A stretch of 64,000 nt of DNA, from contig NC_089436.1 in assembly GCF_026210795.1 (NCBI RefSeq), positions 1,426,001-1,490,000 on the forward strand. Direction: 5' to 3'. Under the pieces are notes generated by a model, which was given only the letters and a program-made list of their open reading frames with translations, had not been told where the DNA came from and made no database searches. Position numbers and translations under genes: made by a program. Shown here piece after piece: positions 35,818-47,123 of the stretch (position 1 is its first letter; every line of letters begins with the position of its first letter). This DNA comes from Rhizophagus irregularis (taxonomy: Eukaryota > Glomeromycota > Glomeromycetes > Glomerales > Glomeraceae).

Positions 35818-36172
35818 TTTTTAATGAATAAATCCTCTTAACGAATTATCAGTTATTTGAATCTATCACCTTTATTTTATTCTTGATCAACATGATCATC
35901 ACGTGAAATTGAGCCAATGAAATGGTCTCTCCTTAAAGAATTTAAGAAAACCTCGTTTCACATTTTTAAAATATATTTATATAATTTTTTATAATTACTA
36001 TAAGTATTTGCTTATTGCATCTGATACGCGCGATTTTTACGCGAGCATTTTAATGGTCAATCTTATTGGTTGAAATCTTTGTATGTGCTACACTTGCTAT
36101 ATAAATTTTAAAAGATTTTGAGTTAAATACAAAACAAAGAATTTAATAGTTACAAAGATAAAAAATTTTTTT
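35818..36172. promoter_or_regulatory. Bidirectional NSA2/MAU2 promoter
   Basis: Only 355 bases separate the divergent NSA2 and MAU2 starts. It holds a TCACGTGA palindrome (35899-35906), CCAAT-type sequences (near 35911 and 36066) and a TATATAAAT element at 36098-36106, about 70 bases before the MAU2 ATG. The arrangement suggests shared control. Confidence 0.6.
36098..36106 (+). promoter_or_regulatory. TATA-like element of MAU2
   Basis: TATATAAAT about 70 bases upstream of the MAU2 ATG in an otherwise mixed-composition promoter. Confidence 0.4.
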
Positions 36173-39100
36173 ATGTCACGAAATCATTATCCTTCAAATT
36201 ATCAGGCATGGCCTAATCAACAACCGCAATCGGCCCAATGGCAATACCAACAACAGCAACAGCAACAGCAGCAACCAGAGTATTTACAACAACAGTTCAT
36301 ATATCAAACTCAGCAACAAGCCCGAATTCACGGTCAGCAACAAAACTATTATCAACAACCGCAAGCTCAATATGGATATATGGAGTATTCTCCTTCACCT
36401 TATAACAGGAGTTACGAATCAATTCCTTTTGTGAGCCCCCAAAACTCAATGTCCGCTCCTTTGTCACAAAATTCTTATCATATGACTCAACAACTTCCTC
36501 CAGTAAATCAATACGCTCAACCTCAAATTTCACAACAACAAAGTCAACAGCAACTTTATCAACATCAATTACAACAACAATTTGCACAACAGCAATTGAT
36601 TCAGCAGTCTCAACAGCCAGTTCCTCAACAAATAACACTCTCAGAACATTTGGCTCCAGCACGTCAATTGTCGCAACCTATAGTACCTACTCAAGCTCTT
36701 CCACAAGCTCCTACACAAATTAATGTGTATCAACAAACACCATCGTCTCAATTTTCACAGAAGTCATTACAAGAACCTCAATTACTTCCATATCAATTGT
36801 TATGGTATCTAGCAGAACATTATTTAACAAAAGCATCCGCTTTGCCCACTTCATCACTAGCCAATTTTCCAACACTATCTCCACAACACCAACGGCAAAT
36901 ATTGGCAGCGATTAATTGTTTGGAGGCAGTTCTTAAAAGTATAACGAATGGGAAAAATTATATGACATTAATTGAGTTGAAAACGCGCTTTAGGTTAAGT
37001 CAAATTCTTTTTTGGTTTACTGATAATATTCGAGAAGCAGAAAATCATATACAGAAAGCGATTTTGCTTTCTCAAGAGGTAAATAAGATATGGATAACTA
37101 AATAGATTAATAAATTCATTCTTTAATGTATATACATTTTTTGTGTTTTGAACAGCTGGATAAAGTTACGGAGCTCAAGTTCAGAATGATTGATTTTCAA
37201 TGTAATATTCTCAAAAGCACAAAAAACTTTAAAGCAGCGAAAAATCTTATGAAATCATGTATAGTTGAAGCAATAGAGTGTGTGAATTGGTTTTTCTTTT
37301 TTCTTGTTATTTATATATAACTCATTCGTATAAAAATATATACTCACTTTAAAAATTCGAATATAGGAATAATACACCTAATTGGACATATCACTTTTTA
37401 TTGCAATGTGCAGAATTTCACTATATCGAAGGAGATTTTAATGGATGTTCGAAAATATTAAAGCAGGCAGAGTCAATGGCTGATCAGAAAGGAGATGTTG
37501 AAATGAAGGTATATATTAATATCAACACGAATTTAAAAAGTAAAATGAATTTGGAAATTAATTTTAGTTTATATTTTATAGGCTTGCCTTCTAATTTCAA
37601 TGGCTCAATATGCATTCTCAAGTCAAAATTATCCAGAAGCACAACATGCTCTTGCTGAGCTCTCAACGGTTTATTTTCCACCGCCTTCAAGTCGTCCTCC
37701 ACCAACATATCATATATTCCCAATATCCAATCAGCTCCTTTATTTACATTTTTCATTATTATTCATTACGTATCATATGCATACTGGAAATATGAAAGCA
37801 GCAACTGAAAAGTTAACAGAGGTGCATCAAATTTTAGATCAGAAACAGGATGAAGTTACATTGGATGAATTAAAAGGATACACCACGGTAAAAACGATTT
37901 ATTTCATCGAGCAACTTATAACTTATAATTCAATGATTATATGTAATTTATTAATTGTTATTTTAGATACATATATCAGCTGCACCAACGACCTCAATGA
38001 CCACATATGCGAATGCAACAACAGCAGCACAAAGTCTACCGGTCACAATCCGTTGGCTATCAAAAGCCGAGATTTATACTCTTACATTTTTGATATCAGG
38101 GATATGTAATCGTGGAGATACTTCAACAATAAAGTCTATTATATTCTTGACAGAAGGATTAAAGATTGTTGAGAGTAATTCATCCAAATAAATTAGTTCA
38201 TGATTTAGTTTAGTCTATTTAACTTACTAATCCTTTTTTAATTTACAGGGGAAATATATTCGAATGATGGTAAGCATTAATATGTTATCATTTATCTATC
38301 ATTATGGATGTATAACATATTTTAATTTTTATTAGACAACCAATTTCCGATCCATGATGTCATCAAATCTAAAAAATTTTACGTTACATTAAAGGCATAT
38401 ATGCTTCAGCATCTAGTTGACTCTTATTTGATGAGATCAGATTTCGATGATGCCGAAAAAGTGAGTTATATTTGTTTAAAAGAACCATGGTGATTTTATT
38501 GACATGAAAAATTGTATTATATAACTTACATCTCTATATTTTCTTAAAGACTATTGCACAATTGATAAATTGGATAACTGAATATAACTTATGGGCACAA
38601 TTCCATGTTTCAGTAACACTTGCATTAGGGATGATAAACCAATGCGTAGGTAAAACTTATGAAGCTATAGAACATTATAAACAAGTGGAAAAGGTAATTT
38701 TTTTTTAATCAGAATTATATTAAGTTGGTTTCACTAAATTATTTTGTTTCGATTAAGATTGCTGATAATAGAGAAATTAGAATATTATCTAAGGTTAACC
38801 GTGCATTAATAATGGTTGGAAGCGGTAACAATCACCATCAAGATGTAAGTATATTAAAGAAGTTTTTTTTAGATTAATTCAGCACTCAAATTATTCTTTA
38901 TTTGGTGATAGATTGGAACAATAATAAAGGAAATAAAACAAGAATTGGTATACCAAACACATAATATAGATAATTTAAGAGCAGCATTACACTTCTTGGA
39001 AGCGTTATCATATGGTGATTTCTCACGAACAAAGTAAGGACGAAAATATTCTTTTATTTTCTAGAAGTTTCGTATTTTATCATTAATTTTTTTAAAAATA

Positions 39101-39656
39101 TTTTCAGGGAACATTTGGCAGAAACTTTAAAATTGTCAACAACATTATTTAATAATCAGCTTAAATCTTTAACGCTTTCATATCTTGGTGAAATATTTTG
39201 TGCTGAACATAATGAACAAGCGGAAAAAATGTTAAGTGCCGCATATCAGTTATCAAAGGATGCCAATAATGACTTGGGATGTCTTGTTTCAGGTCGACTT
39301 TTAAAAGGTATATATAGTAAATAAGTCACAAAGGGAAAAAGTTCTTATATTATGTATTTTACACATTATATATATTAATTGAAATTTATTTATCATTAGA
39401 CATTTACAGATTTCAACATAATCAACTTAATTATACAAACCGAGCGGCGTTTAATGAACAACATGAATTGGCAGTACAGAAAACACTCGCAAATTGGAGC
39501 GAAAAAAGAAGAGTTGTATTGGATTTGATCGAAAATGATGGCAGTAAATCAAGTTCTACTCCCATAATACAACATAATGCTAGTGGTGAAAATAGTATGG
39601 GTTCTTCTAATACGAATATGATGCATAGTGTGCCAGGAGGTGGAGGATATGTATAG
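36173..39656 (+). CDS. MAU2: MAU2/SCC4 cohesin-loading factor with a Gln-rich N-terminus
   Basis: Partner of NIPBL/SCC2 in loading cohesin onto chromatin. Twelve exons (36173-37078, 37156-37277, 37367-37508, 37582-37887, 37967-38174, 38249-38269, 38336-38460, 38550-38693, 38758-38844, 38912-39033, 39108-39307, 39400-39656) join to 879 residues. The first about 200 residues are very rich in Gln, Pro, Tyr and Ser, prion-like in composition. The rest is a TPR-type helical solenoid: YLAEHYLTKA, INCLEAVLK, FRLSQILFWFTDNIREAENH, AAKNLMKSCIVEAIECNNTP, LQCAEFHYIEGDF, and IRWLSKAEIYTLTFLISGI, matching the MAU2 order. Exon 6 is only 21 bases. The C-terminus is Gly/Ser/Asn-rich. The TPR part would wrap the SCC2 N-terminus. 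Confidence 0.9.
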
Positions 39657-40612
39657 ACCGCGAGTCTTGTTAAATCTAATATATTTTTCTGTAATAGATT
39701 CTTGTATAGATCTTTAATTATATATCACCGAAATTTAATATAATAGTAAATTTATTAATTTATATTTCTAGGTACATTGTATATTATATTTAAGTTATAT
39801 AATTATTATATTTTAATAATTATTATATTTAAGTTACATAGTATATTTAAGTTATTTATTATGATGTAATTATTCACAAGATTAGAACCATTTGGGAGTA
39901 CCATTTGGGAGTACCATTTTTAGTCCAGAAGACTTGCTAAAACAAGTAAAAAACAAGTTTCATTTATTGTACGATAAATATAAATCTTGTCAAAATCTTG
40001 TATATTGTCGTGCATTATTTTATACGTAATATGGCATATTGTGTAAAGTCGCAAGAAATAAAAAAAATATTTCGTTACTTTCAGACTCTCAGAGGGTTGA
40101 TTGGTATACATATATTAATTAATTAAATGTTTATTTTCGTAAGTAGATGTGTACGAAGATCGAAGCATACTTTTTTTATTTTCGAACATTATAATAACTT
40201 ATACTAACACAAAAAACGCCCGCTTGAGAAGTTAAATTACATCATTGTCTAATTACATCATTGTTAATTAAATAAACAAAGTTTTAGGGGATCATTCTTA
40301 TGCGAAAAATTTGGAAATGGTATACTCAAATAAAAAGTCCTATGTATCTATCACACATTTATACAGCTATCGAGTTTAATTCAAGTTAGTATGGTTAGTA
40401 TGTCATTAGTAGTTACACTACATAATGCATAATGCAATCCATGTGCAGGCGAGAAAAATAAAATAGTAAACAAGAAGAAAATAGGTCAACATTTTTCATT
40501 TTTTTTTCCAAAAATTTTTTCTCGTTATTTTATTTTTTTTTTAAAAAAAAAATTGTTTTCTTTTTTCTTTTCTCATTATATAAAATTATATTACCAAGCG
40601 AATTATAGAAAA
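39657..40612. other. Spacer between MAU2 and BTB-SPRY gene
   Basis: AT-rich. Around 39885-39915 the word ACCATTTGGGAGT is tandemly repeated twice. A T-rich tract at 40500-40570 precedes the next start. No gene. Confidence 0.45.
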
Positions 40613-42607
40613 ATGGGAGCGTGTTTGTCTCGGAATAATAAAAGTAATGATAATAATAACATGAGGGAAATATTGCTCTATAGAGGAGAATTTTTGGGAG
40701 CAGATTTAAGAGCAATGTTTAATAATCCGGTGTATAGTGACATTATAATTACATGTAAAGATGGAGGAGTAGTATATGGGAGTAAATTATTATTAGCGGC
40801 AAGATCAGATGTATTTGCTCGATTGATATTAAATAACGAAGAAAATAACAATAGGAATAATAATAGAGAAAGTAGAAATACTTTCAGTAGTAATGATAAT
40901 CATATAACATTTACAGAATTTAGTTCATCAACATTATTAATAATATTAGAATTTTTATATATGGGAGATATAATGATAGAATCATTAACATTAAATAATA
41001 TAGTAGAAGCATATTTAGGAGCGGAATATTTTTTATTAGCAGGACTGGAAGAAATTATCATAACATTTTTGGATAACGCATTAAAATGTAGCGCAGATAA
41101 TAATTTAGCAGCCAAGTTATTAACACAGGCATCAGAATTCATGTTACCATCGTCAGATGACCTATTTTTTCGTACGTTACATAATAGTTTGGTTGTAACA
41201 CCTTTGGAAACTATTGAATATCATAATTTAACAGCTGAGGGGTTATCATTTATATTATCGCCCACTAATATGGATACAACTTATGAAGAATTTGTTACAC
41301 CAGAATATGGTGTATTTCGTTATATTGTTTTATGGGCAGCACATCATTGTAATAACAATAATTTAGTCGTATCATACTTTGAACCATTATTACCGCCATC
41401 GGATCATGCTGAACATTTAGATGCGAATGAGATAGAACAATTAAGAAAATCGCATGAAAAAAATAAAAAAAAATCAAAATCCAAAGAAATCAAAGATATG
41501 ATTATGGCATTATTAAATCCATTATTACCATTTGTAGATTTTAAATTAATTCATCCTTCAGTATTAGCGAATATAATTGAACCGTTGGATATTATAGTGC
41601 CAAATGATATGTTAAATGAAGCTTTTAAATATCAAGCTCAATTACCTGCAGGTTCAGGTCCAGGACGTAATCGTGGTACTATAGCAGCTAAACCCGAAAA
41701 TTTGAGATTTCAGTGGAGTCAACAAGCTCATGGTAAACAATGTGTTTTATTGGAAAACGATGTTGCATTAAAATCAAATACGAGAAAATACGAATGGGCT
41801 AGAGCGTCGCTACCTATTCGAGGCCACGAAATTTATGAATGGGATATTTATATTGAAGAATCTTGTAAACATCTTTGGATTGGCGTTTGTACCGAAAGAA
41901 GAGATAAAGTAAATTATTCTTCTTATTTGGGAGGGACCAATTACGGTTGGGTATTAGGTTCAAATGGATTACTTTATCATAATAATCAATTGAATCAGTC
42001 ATATTCTAAAGGATATGGTGTTAAATTTGGTAAGGGTGATAGAGTTACTGTACACCTTAATATGGGTAGTAGATCTTTAGCTTATTCTATTAATGGTATT
42101 AGACACGGTGAAGCTTGGAATACTTTACCTGCTGAACTTTATCCTGCAGTATCTCTTAAGAAACCTGCTAAAGTCAGAATTGAAATGCACAAAAAACCAA
42201 TTATAATTGATAATTCCAAATATATGATGCCTCAATTAGCTCATACATCCAACTTATCCAACTTATCCAACATGTCCAACATGTCCAACATGTCTCACTC
42301 ATCCAACTATTCTCACTCGGTCAATTTACCTCACTCAGCCAATTTACCTCGCTCAATTCACTCACCTCACTCACCTCACTCACCTCACGCACCTCACGCG
42401 CCTCTTACATCTCACACATCTCATTCACCTCATAGACCTCAGTCACCTCACAGATCTCAATCGCCTCATTCACCTCACAGACCTAACTCGCCTCATTCAC
42501 CTCATCCAAATATTCGAATAAATACTTCGATTATTTCTCCCATTATTTCTCCCATTAACACTCCTATTAACACTCCTAGACCTACATCGCAGGTGACGGC
42601 TGAATAA
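40613..42607 (+). CDS. BTB-BACK-SPRY protein with lipid-anchor N-terminus and Ser-Pro-His tail
   Basis: Single exon, 664 residues from MGACLS (20 codons inside the open frame; the earlier leader is Phe-rich noise). MGACLS fits N-myristoylation, with Cys4 as a possible palmitoyl site. BTB domain at about 35-140 (YSDIIITCKDGGVVYGSKLL ... YMGDIMIESLTLNNIVEAYL); BACK-type helices to about 300; a SPRY domain at about 385-530 (HEIYEWDIYIEESCKHLWIG, GWVLGSNGLLYHNN, DRVTVHLNMGSRSLAYSING). The last 110 residues are near-tandem SNLSNMSNMS, then SPHSPHSPHAPH and PHRPQSPHRSQ repeats. BTB-BACK proteins commonly adapt substrates to Cullin-3; the SPRY would bind the target. Membrane attachment is inferred from the N-terminus. 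Target unknown. Confidence 0.88.
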   Translation: MGACLSRNNKSNDNNNMREILLYRGEFLGADLRAMFNNPVYSDIIITCKDGGVVYGSKLLLAARSDVFARLILNNEENNNRNNNRESRNTFSSNDNHITFTEFSSSTLLIILEFLYMGDIMIESLTLNNIVEAYLGAEYFLLAGLEEIIITFLDNALKCSADNNLAAKLLTQASEFMLPSSDDLFFRTLHNSLVVTPLETIEYHNLTAEGLSFILSPTNMDTTYEEFVTPEYGVFRYIVLWAAHHCNNNNLVVSYFEPLLPPSDHAEHLDANEIEQLRKSHEKNKKKSKSKEIKDMIMALLNPLLPFVDFKLIHPSVLANIIEPLDIIVPNDMLNEAFKYQAQLPAGSGPGRNRGTIAAKPENLRFQWSQQAHGKQCVLLENDVALKSNTRKYEWARASLPIRGHEIYEWDIYIEESCKHLWIGVCTERRDKVNYSSYLGGTNYGWVLGSNGLLYHNNQLNQSYSKGYGVKFGKGDRVTVHLNMGSRSLAYSINGIRHGEAWNTLPAELYPAVSLKKPAKVRIEMHKKPIIIDNSKYMMPQLAHTSNLSNLSNMSNMSNMSHSSNYSHSVNLPHSANLPRSIHSPHSPHSPHAPHAPLTSHTSHSPHRPQSPHRSQSPHSPHRPNSPHSPHPNIRINTSIISPIISPINTPINTPRPTSQVTAE

Positions 42608-43174
42608 GAGAGGGAGGGAATAGTGTTAGGCGATCAAAATATATTTTATTAGCATATTCTTTGTATAATTTTTTATTTTATTTATTGTATTAATTAGAAA
42701 CAAAACTTTATATACAGTATACACTAGTACATAAACATATATATATTAATAAAAAAAAAATCATCTTTACTTATTGTTACATTACATGTTTTGAAAATAA
42801 ATTAATTTCTGATAATCATCTTATGATGATCGCCAAAAAACTCGACTGCCACGTCTCTTGTCAAAAATTTACCTACTACTTTCAGTAAAGATTTACCTTA
42901 AAGAAATTCCAATTATCAATAATAATTTGAGAAAATCCTTTACTTTATTTTATATTTACATTCATAAAGTAGAAGGAAAAAAATACTTTTCGGGGGATAT
43001 TTCTTAAATAGATTAAAGTTTTATTGTCTGTTATCTATTGGCTACTCGGCTGATCTACGTCTCGACTTGGTTACAATGGACAAAAAATTTTTTATATATA
43101 AAATCCACCATATTTTAACTTACCAATTTTACGATTTTTTTTTTTTTTAATTTAATATAAATATAAAATAAAAT
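42608..43174. other. Spacer and ERG1 upstream region
   Basis: AT-rich. A GATGATCGCCAAAAAAC sequence lies near 42828 and some GC-richer sequence near 43030-43070. No gene or clear TATA box. Confidence 0.4.
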
Positions 43175-43177
43175 ATG
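43175..43177 (+). other. ERG1: Start-codon-only first coding exon of ERG1
   Basis: ATG followed directly by a GTGAGG donor; without splicing the frame meets TAA after seven codons (ATGGTGAGGGATCTTATC...). The acceptor TTTAG ends at 43325 and exon 2 opens in the frame that leads into the FAD motif. An upstream start in another leader is possible, so support is moderate. Confidence 0.65.
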
Positions 43178-45132
43178 GTGAGGGATCTTATCATTTAATT
43201 TTTTTAAACTAAAAAAAAAAATTTTAAATTCAATATTAGGATATTTTTATGTAAACCTATCCAAAATAATCCTTTAAATAAATCCATTTAATTTTCTTTT
43301 AACACAATAAATACTTTTTTTTTAGAGTAATAAAACAACTCCCCTATTGAATGATGATCATGAATTAATTATCGTCGGAGCAGGAATCGCAGGAAGTGTT
43401 TGCGCAGCAACCTTTGGTAAACAAGGAAGAAAGGTTTTACTTATTGGTAATTATTTAATTAAATTATTATAATCACGTGGAATTTGACATGTCTAACATA
43501 AAAATTGTACTTAGAAAGAGATTTAAGTGAACCAGATAGGATAGTTGGAGAATTATTACAACCGGGTGGAGTAGCTGCACTAACTAAATTAGGTTTATCA
43601 AGTAAGTCAATAATGCTTATTTTAATTACAATTCTTATAATAAAAATTATTTTTATTTATATATTAGATTGTTTGGAAAATATCGATGCAATTCCATGCC
43701 ATGGTTATGGAATATTTTATAAAGGAGAAAATGTGCATGTTTTGTATCCACCTTCTGGTGGTAAACCTTCTATTGGTAAATCATTTCATCATGGTAGATT
43801 TATTATGAACCTAAGAAAAGCTGCTGCAGAGACTCCCAAGTAAATATGATTTGATGAGAAGTTTAAAAAGATTAATAAGTATAAGTAATTGATTGTTGTT
43901 AATACAGTGTTACGATATTTGAGGGAACGGCGAATGAGATCCTTAAATGTCCAATGACTGATCGTGTATTAGGAGTCATGTGCACTCCTAAAGGACAATC
44001 TGGCATTACAAAAATGGTATATCGCACATGTTGTTTTATACACTTCGAATTAAAGTTTTAATTTTTTCTTTTTTCTTCTTAGTTTTTTGCGTCATTGACA
44101 ATTATAGCAGATGGATGTTTTTCTAAATTTAGAAAAAACTTTATTTCGAAACAAGTTGCAGTAAAATCCAATTTTGTAGGATTTATATTGAAAGATGCTA
44201 AATTACCATTACCTAATCATGGACATGTCATATTAGGTAGATCCCCAATCTTAATGTATCAAATTGATACAAGAGAAACTCGCGTATTAATTGATATACC
44301 TGGCAAATTACCAAGCAACGGCAATGGGTCCTTAAAAAAATATATTGAAAATGAAGTGTTACCTATTATACCAAAAAGTGTACAATCTTCTTTTTATGAT
44401 GCTCTTCAAAGTGAAAGATTAAGAAGTATGCCAAATAACTTTTTACCTCCTTCCATTAATATTAATGAAGGTTTAATTCTTTTGGGTGATGCTATGAATA
44501 TGAGACATCCATTAACTGGAGGTAAGCAAATTTATTATCAATTGACTTGTATTTAATATATATCAATGACAAACTCTCATTAATGTGACAGGTGGCATGA
44601 CCGTGGCATTTAATGATGTAGCTATTTTATCAGATTTATTATCACGTGATAATGTTCCAGATTTTGATGATTCGAACTTAATTTTGGCTCAAATGCAAGT
44701 TTTTCATTGGAAAAGAAAATTTTATTCAAGTACCGTTATTAATATACTTGCTCAAGCTTTATATGCTTTATTTGCTGGTGATGGAGATGAGTATTTAAGA
44801 ATTTTGAGAGAAGCTACTTTCAATTATTTGAGATTAGGAGGAATTTGTGCTTCTGATCCATGTGGTTTATTAGGAGGGTGAGTAGCTAACTAAATACTTA
44901 ACTGAAATTTATTTATCAACTAATTACAATTTTAATCATTGTTTTTAGATTAATTCCAAATCCAACAGTTTTAGTTGGTCATTTTTTTGCTGTTGCTATT
45001 TATGGAACTTACAAATTATTTATTAATGGAAAATTAACAGATTTTCCTCAAAATATTCCAAAAAGTATTTTAATACTTTATACTGCTTGTTTGGTTATAT
45101 TTCCTTTTATATGGTCTGAAATGTTGGCTTAA
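43175..45132 (+). CDS. ERG1: Squalene epoxidase (ERG1)
   Basis: Oxidises squalene to 2,3-oxidosqualene in the ER, the first oxygen-dependent sterol step and the target of allylamines. Eight coding exons: 43175-43177, 43326-43446, 43515-43601, 43668-43839, 43908-44016, 44083-44521, 44592-44877, 44949-45132, giving 466 residues. The first coding exon is only ATG, spliced to AGTAATAAAACAAC. FAD-binding motifs: IIVGAGIAGSVCAATFGKQG (Rossmann GxGxxG), DRIVGELLQPGGVAALTKLG, TIIADGCFSKFRK and LILLGDAMNMRHPLTGGGMT (second FAD motif). The C-terminal hydrophobic segments (FFAVAIYGTYKLF, ILILYTACLVIFPFIWSEML) anchor it to the ER. The N-terminus is short and lacks the transmembrane helix of animal enzymes, like yeast Erg1. 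Confidence 0.92.
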
Positions 45133-45806
45133 AAAAAGTAGATTGAAAAAAATTTTAATAAATTAACTAATTAAATAATTTATTATTTTATATAATATAA
45201 ATATGTGAATAAAAAATTTATTAAGTTAAATTTTATTTATTAAATTATATAATGTATTGTTTTTTTTATTAAATTTAACAAAATATTTCTTAATAATAAT
45301 AAAATATTTAATAATAATTTATATTTTATAAAATAGTATATATTATACAAAATAAATATAAAAAATTTGATATTATATAATACTTTTATACTGATAGTAA
45401 GTTTTCTATTAATTAATATTCTATATTTTTTTTACTTTTAAATTCTTTATATTTTAATATTTTAATAAAAATAAAAAAAAAAATATTAATATATTTTCAT
45501 ATGAATTTTTCTAACTATCACCAAGAGGTGGTGACTGAAATTATGATGATCAACCAGCATTAAAAATATATAGTACCAATAAAAATTAATAATTCTGGCC
45601 AATGGTGATAATTACCTTCTGGTGATTTGAAGTGAAAAACTTTTCATATTTCTTTAATATAATTAAATTTTCCATTCCTTATTTTTAAATTCAATTTTAT
45701 TTAAAAAATTAAAAAAAACAAAATATATTTTTCTTTATTTTTTTTTTATAGAGTTTTTAATACTATAGATATGGAAAAAATTTAAAAATTACATTTGATT
45801 CATATT
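45133..45806. other. AT-rich spacer after ERG1
   Basis: No gene. A CACCAAGAGGTGGTGACTG palindromic block near 45520 and a TTCTGGCCAATGGTGA word near 45593 look like repeat fragments related to the TGGCCA elements further right. Confidence 0.4.
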
Positions 45807-45860
45807 ATGATAATTTGGGCTAGCATTATCACAATGCATGGAGTCAACCCAAATTATCAT
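45807..45860. repeat. Short perfect inverted repeat
   Basis: ATGATAATTTGGG (45807-45819) and its exact reverse complement CCCAAATTATCAT (45848-45860) enclose a 28-base loop. Too small to classify; it may be the tip of a decayed element. Confidence 0.6.
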
Positions 45861-45989
45861 AAGTTCTGGCCAACATATTTTGGGCTGATTATATGAAAAT
45901 CATGCAATTTCAAATGCTTATAACTTTTTACATAGACCTTCTTTGACCAGTAATTTGATAGAACTTATCTCAAAGGATAAAGTTAAAGA

Positions 45990-46188
45990 ATGGCCAGAAA
46001 TGACGTAATTTAAATTTTAGGATTTTTGATCCCTTCCCTATATCATCATTCATTTAGAAAATGTAAAATTAAAACACAATTCTGACTAAAATTATATTAA
46101 CTATAAGTGTCTAAAAATGGAGGCGTATAACATCATTATGGTCTTAACCCCCCTTCCCCCCTTAGGAAATGATGTCATTTCTGGCCAT
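45990..46188. mobile_element. Small MITE-like element with TGGCCAGAAATGAC ends
   Basis: The left end ATGGCCAGAAATGACGTAAT is mirrored at the right end (ATGATGTCATTTCTGGCCAT) with few mismatches, 199 bases overall. The interior has the C-rich run AACCCCCCTTCCCCCCTT. No coding capacity and no clear target duplication. Short TTCTGGCCA words near 45593 and 45874 may be fragments of the same family. Confidence 0.6.
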
Positions 46189-46524
46189 CCCCTTACCAGT
46201 AAATTATATTTTTTTTAAGAAATTGAAAGATTTTTAATTATTGCATTTTTATTGTCAAATATAAACTTTCAGCACCATACTTTACTAAAAATGGCCAATT
46301 TTTTGAAATGATTTTGTAATAATTTTAAAATACTACTAAAATACATTTAATATATTAAAATGTTTTTATTATACTTTAGTTATTATTTTGTAATTGTATT
46401 GTATCTAGGTCTATAAAAATATCTCAAAATAATATCACAATAATTTTTTAATGCTTTTATTATTATTTTATTATTATAATATAATTAACTTTGATATTAT
46501 TTTAATATTTTAATTTCAAAAATT

Positions 46525-46900
46525 AGTGCTCCAAAACGAGTCGAGTTGACGTGCGAGTTGGTCGAGTCGAGTCGAGTCGAGTTGAAAATTACAATCAAAT
46601 CGAATCGATTCGAGTCGAGTTAATGATTTAATAAAATCGAGTCGAGTTGAGTTAAGCCGAATTAAACATAATTCCGGCCAAATTTATGGAATTTCCTTTT
46701 TTGGAAATTATGTTACACAAAATCCGAGACGAAAAATTTTTGAAAATTACAAAAATGGAATTTTGTGGAACGGCTATCGCCAGAAAAGGAAATGATCGGC
46801 ATAGCCGAATTAAAATCACGTGATTTAATTCGACTCGATTTAACTCAAGTCGAATCGAGTTTACATATAACTCGACTCAACTCAACTCGTTCGGAGCTCT
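46525..46900. mobile_element. MITE-like element with GAGTC-rich inverted ends
   Basis: Ends AGTGCTCCAAAACGAGTCGA and (reverse complement of the right end) AGAGCTCCGAACGAGTTGAG are similar. Both subterminal parts are packed with GAGTC/GACTC words, and there is a TCACGTGA near the right inner part. AAATT flanks both sides (46520-46524, 46901-46905), a possible 5-base target duplication in an AT-rich context. No coding capacity. Confidence 0.7.
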
Positions 46901-46955
46901 AAATTCATATATAAAATTCTTTACAGATTCTATTATAAAAGGAAATTTTATATTA

Positions 46956-47123
46956 AGGCAATGACAGATATTACCTAATATTCTAGAAGGAGAGGAGGTA
47001 GTTGAAAATCTTAGGTTACATATATACTATATAAGAAAATTACATATATAATATATTTTACTTGGGGGAGGGGGAATAAGCTCTTATAATAAACTGATAT
47101 TAGGTAATATTTGTCATTGTCCT
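46956..47123. mobile_element. MITE of family A, intergenic copy
   Basis: 168 bases. The same ends and the same internal order of blocks (AATCTTAGGTTA, GGGGGAGGGGGAATAAGCTC) as the copy in the GT49 intron at 15398-15556. Flanked by TA on both sides (46954-46955 and 47124-47125). Confidence 0.88.

Noticed and set aside
40530-40612. Upstream in-frame start of the BTB-SPRY protein at 40553
   Set aside because: The added 20 residues are Phe-rich noise from a T-rich tract; MGACLS gives a clear lipid-modification motif.
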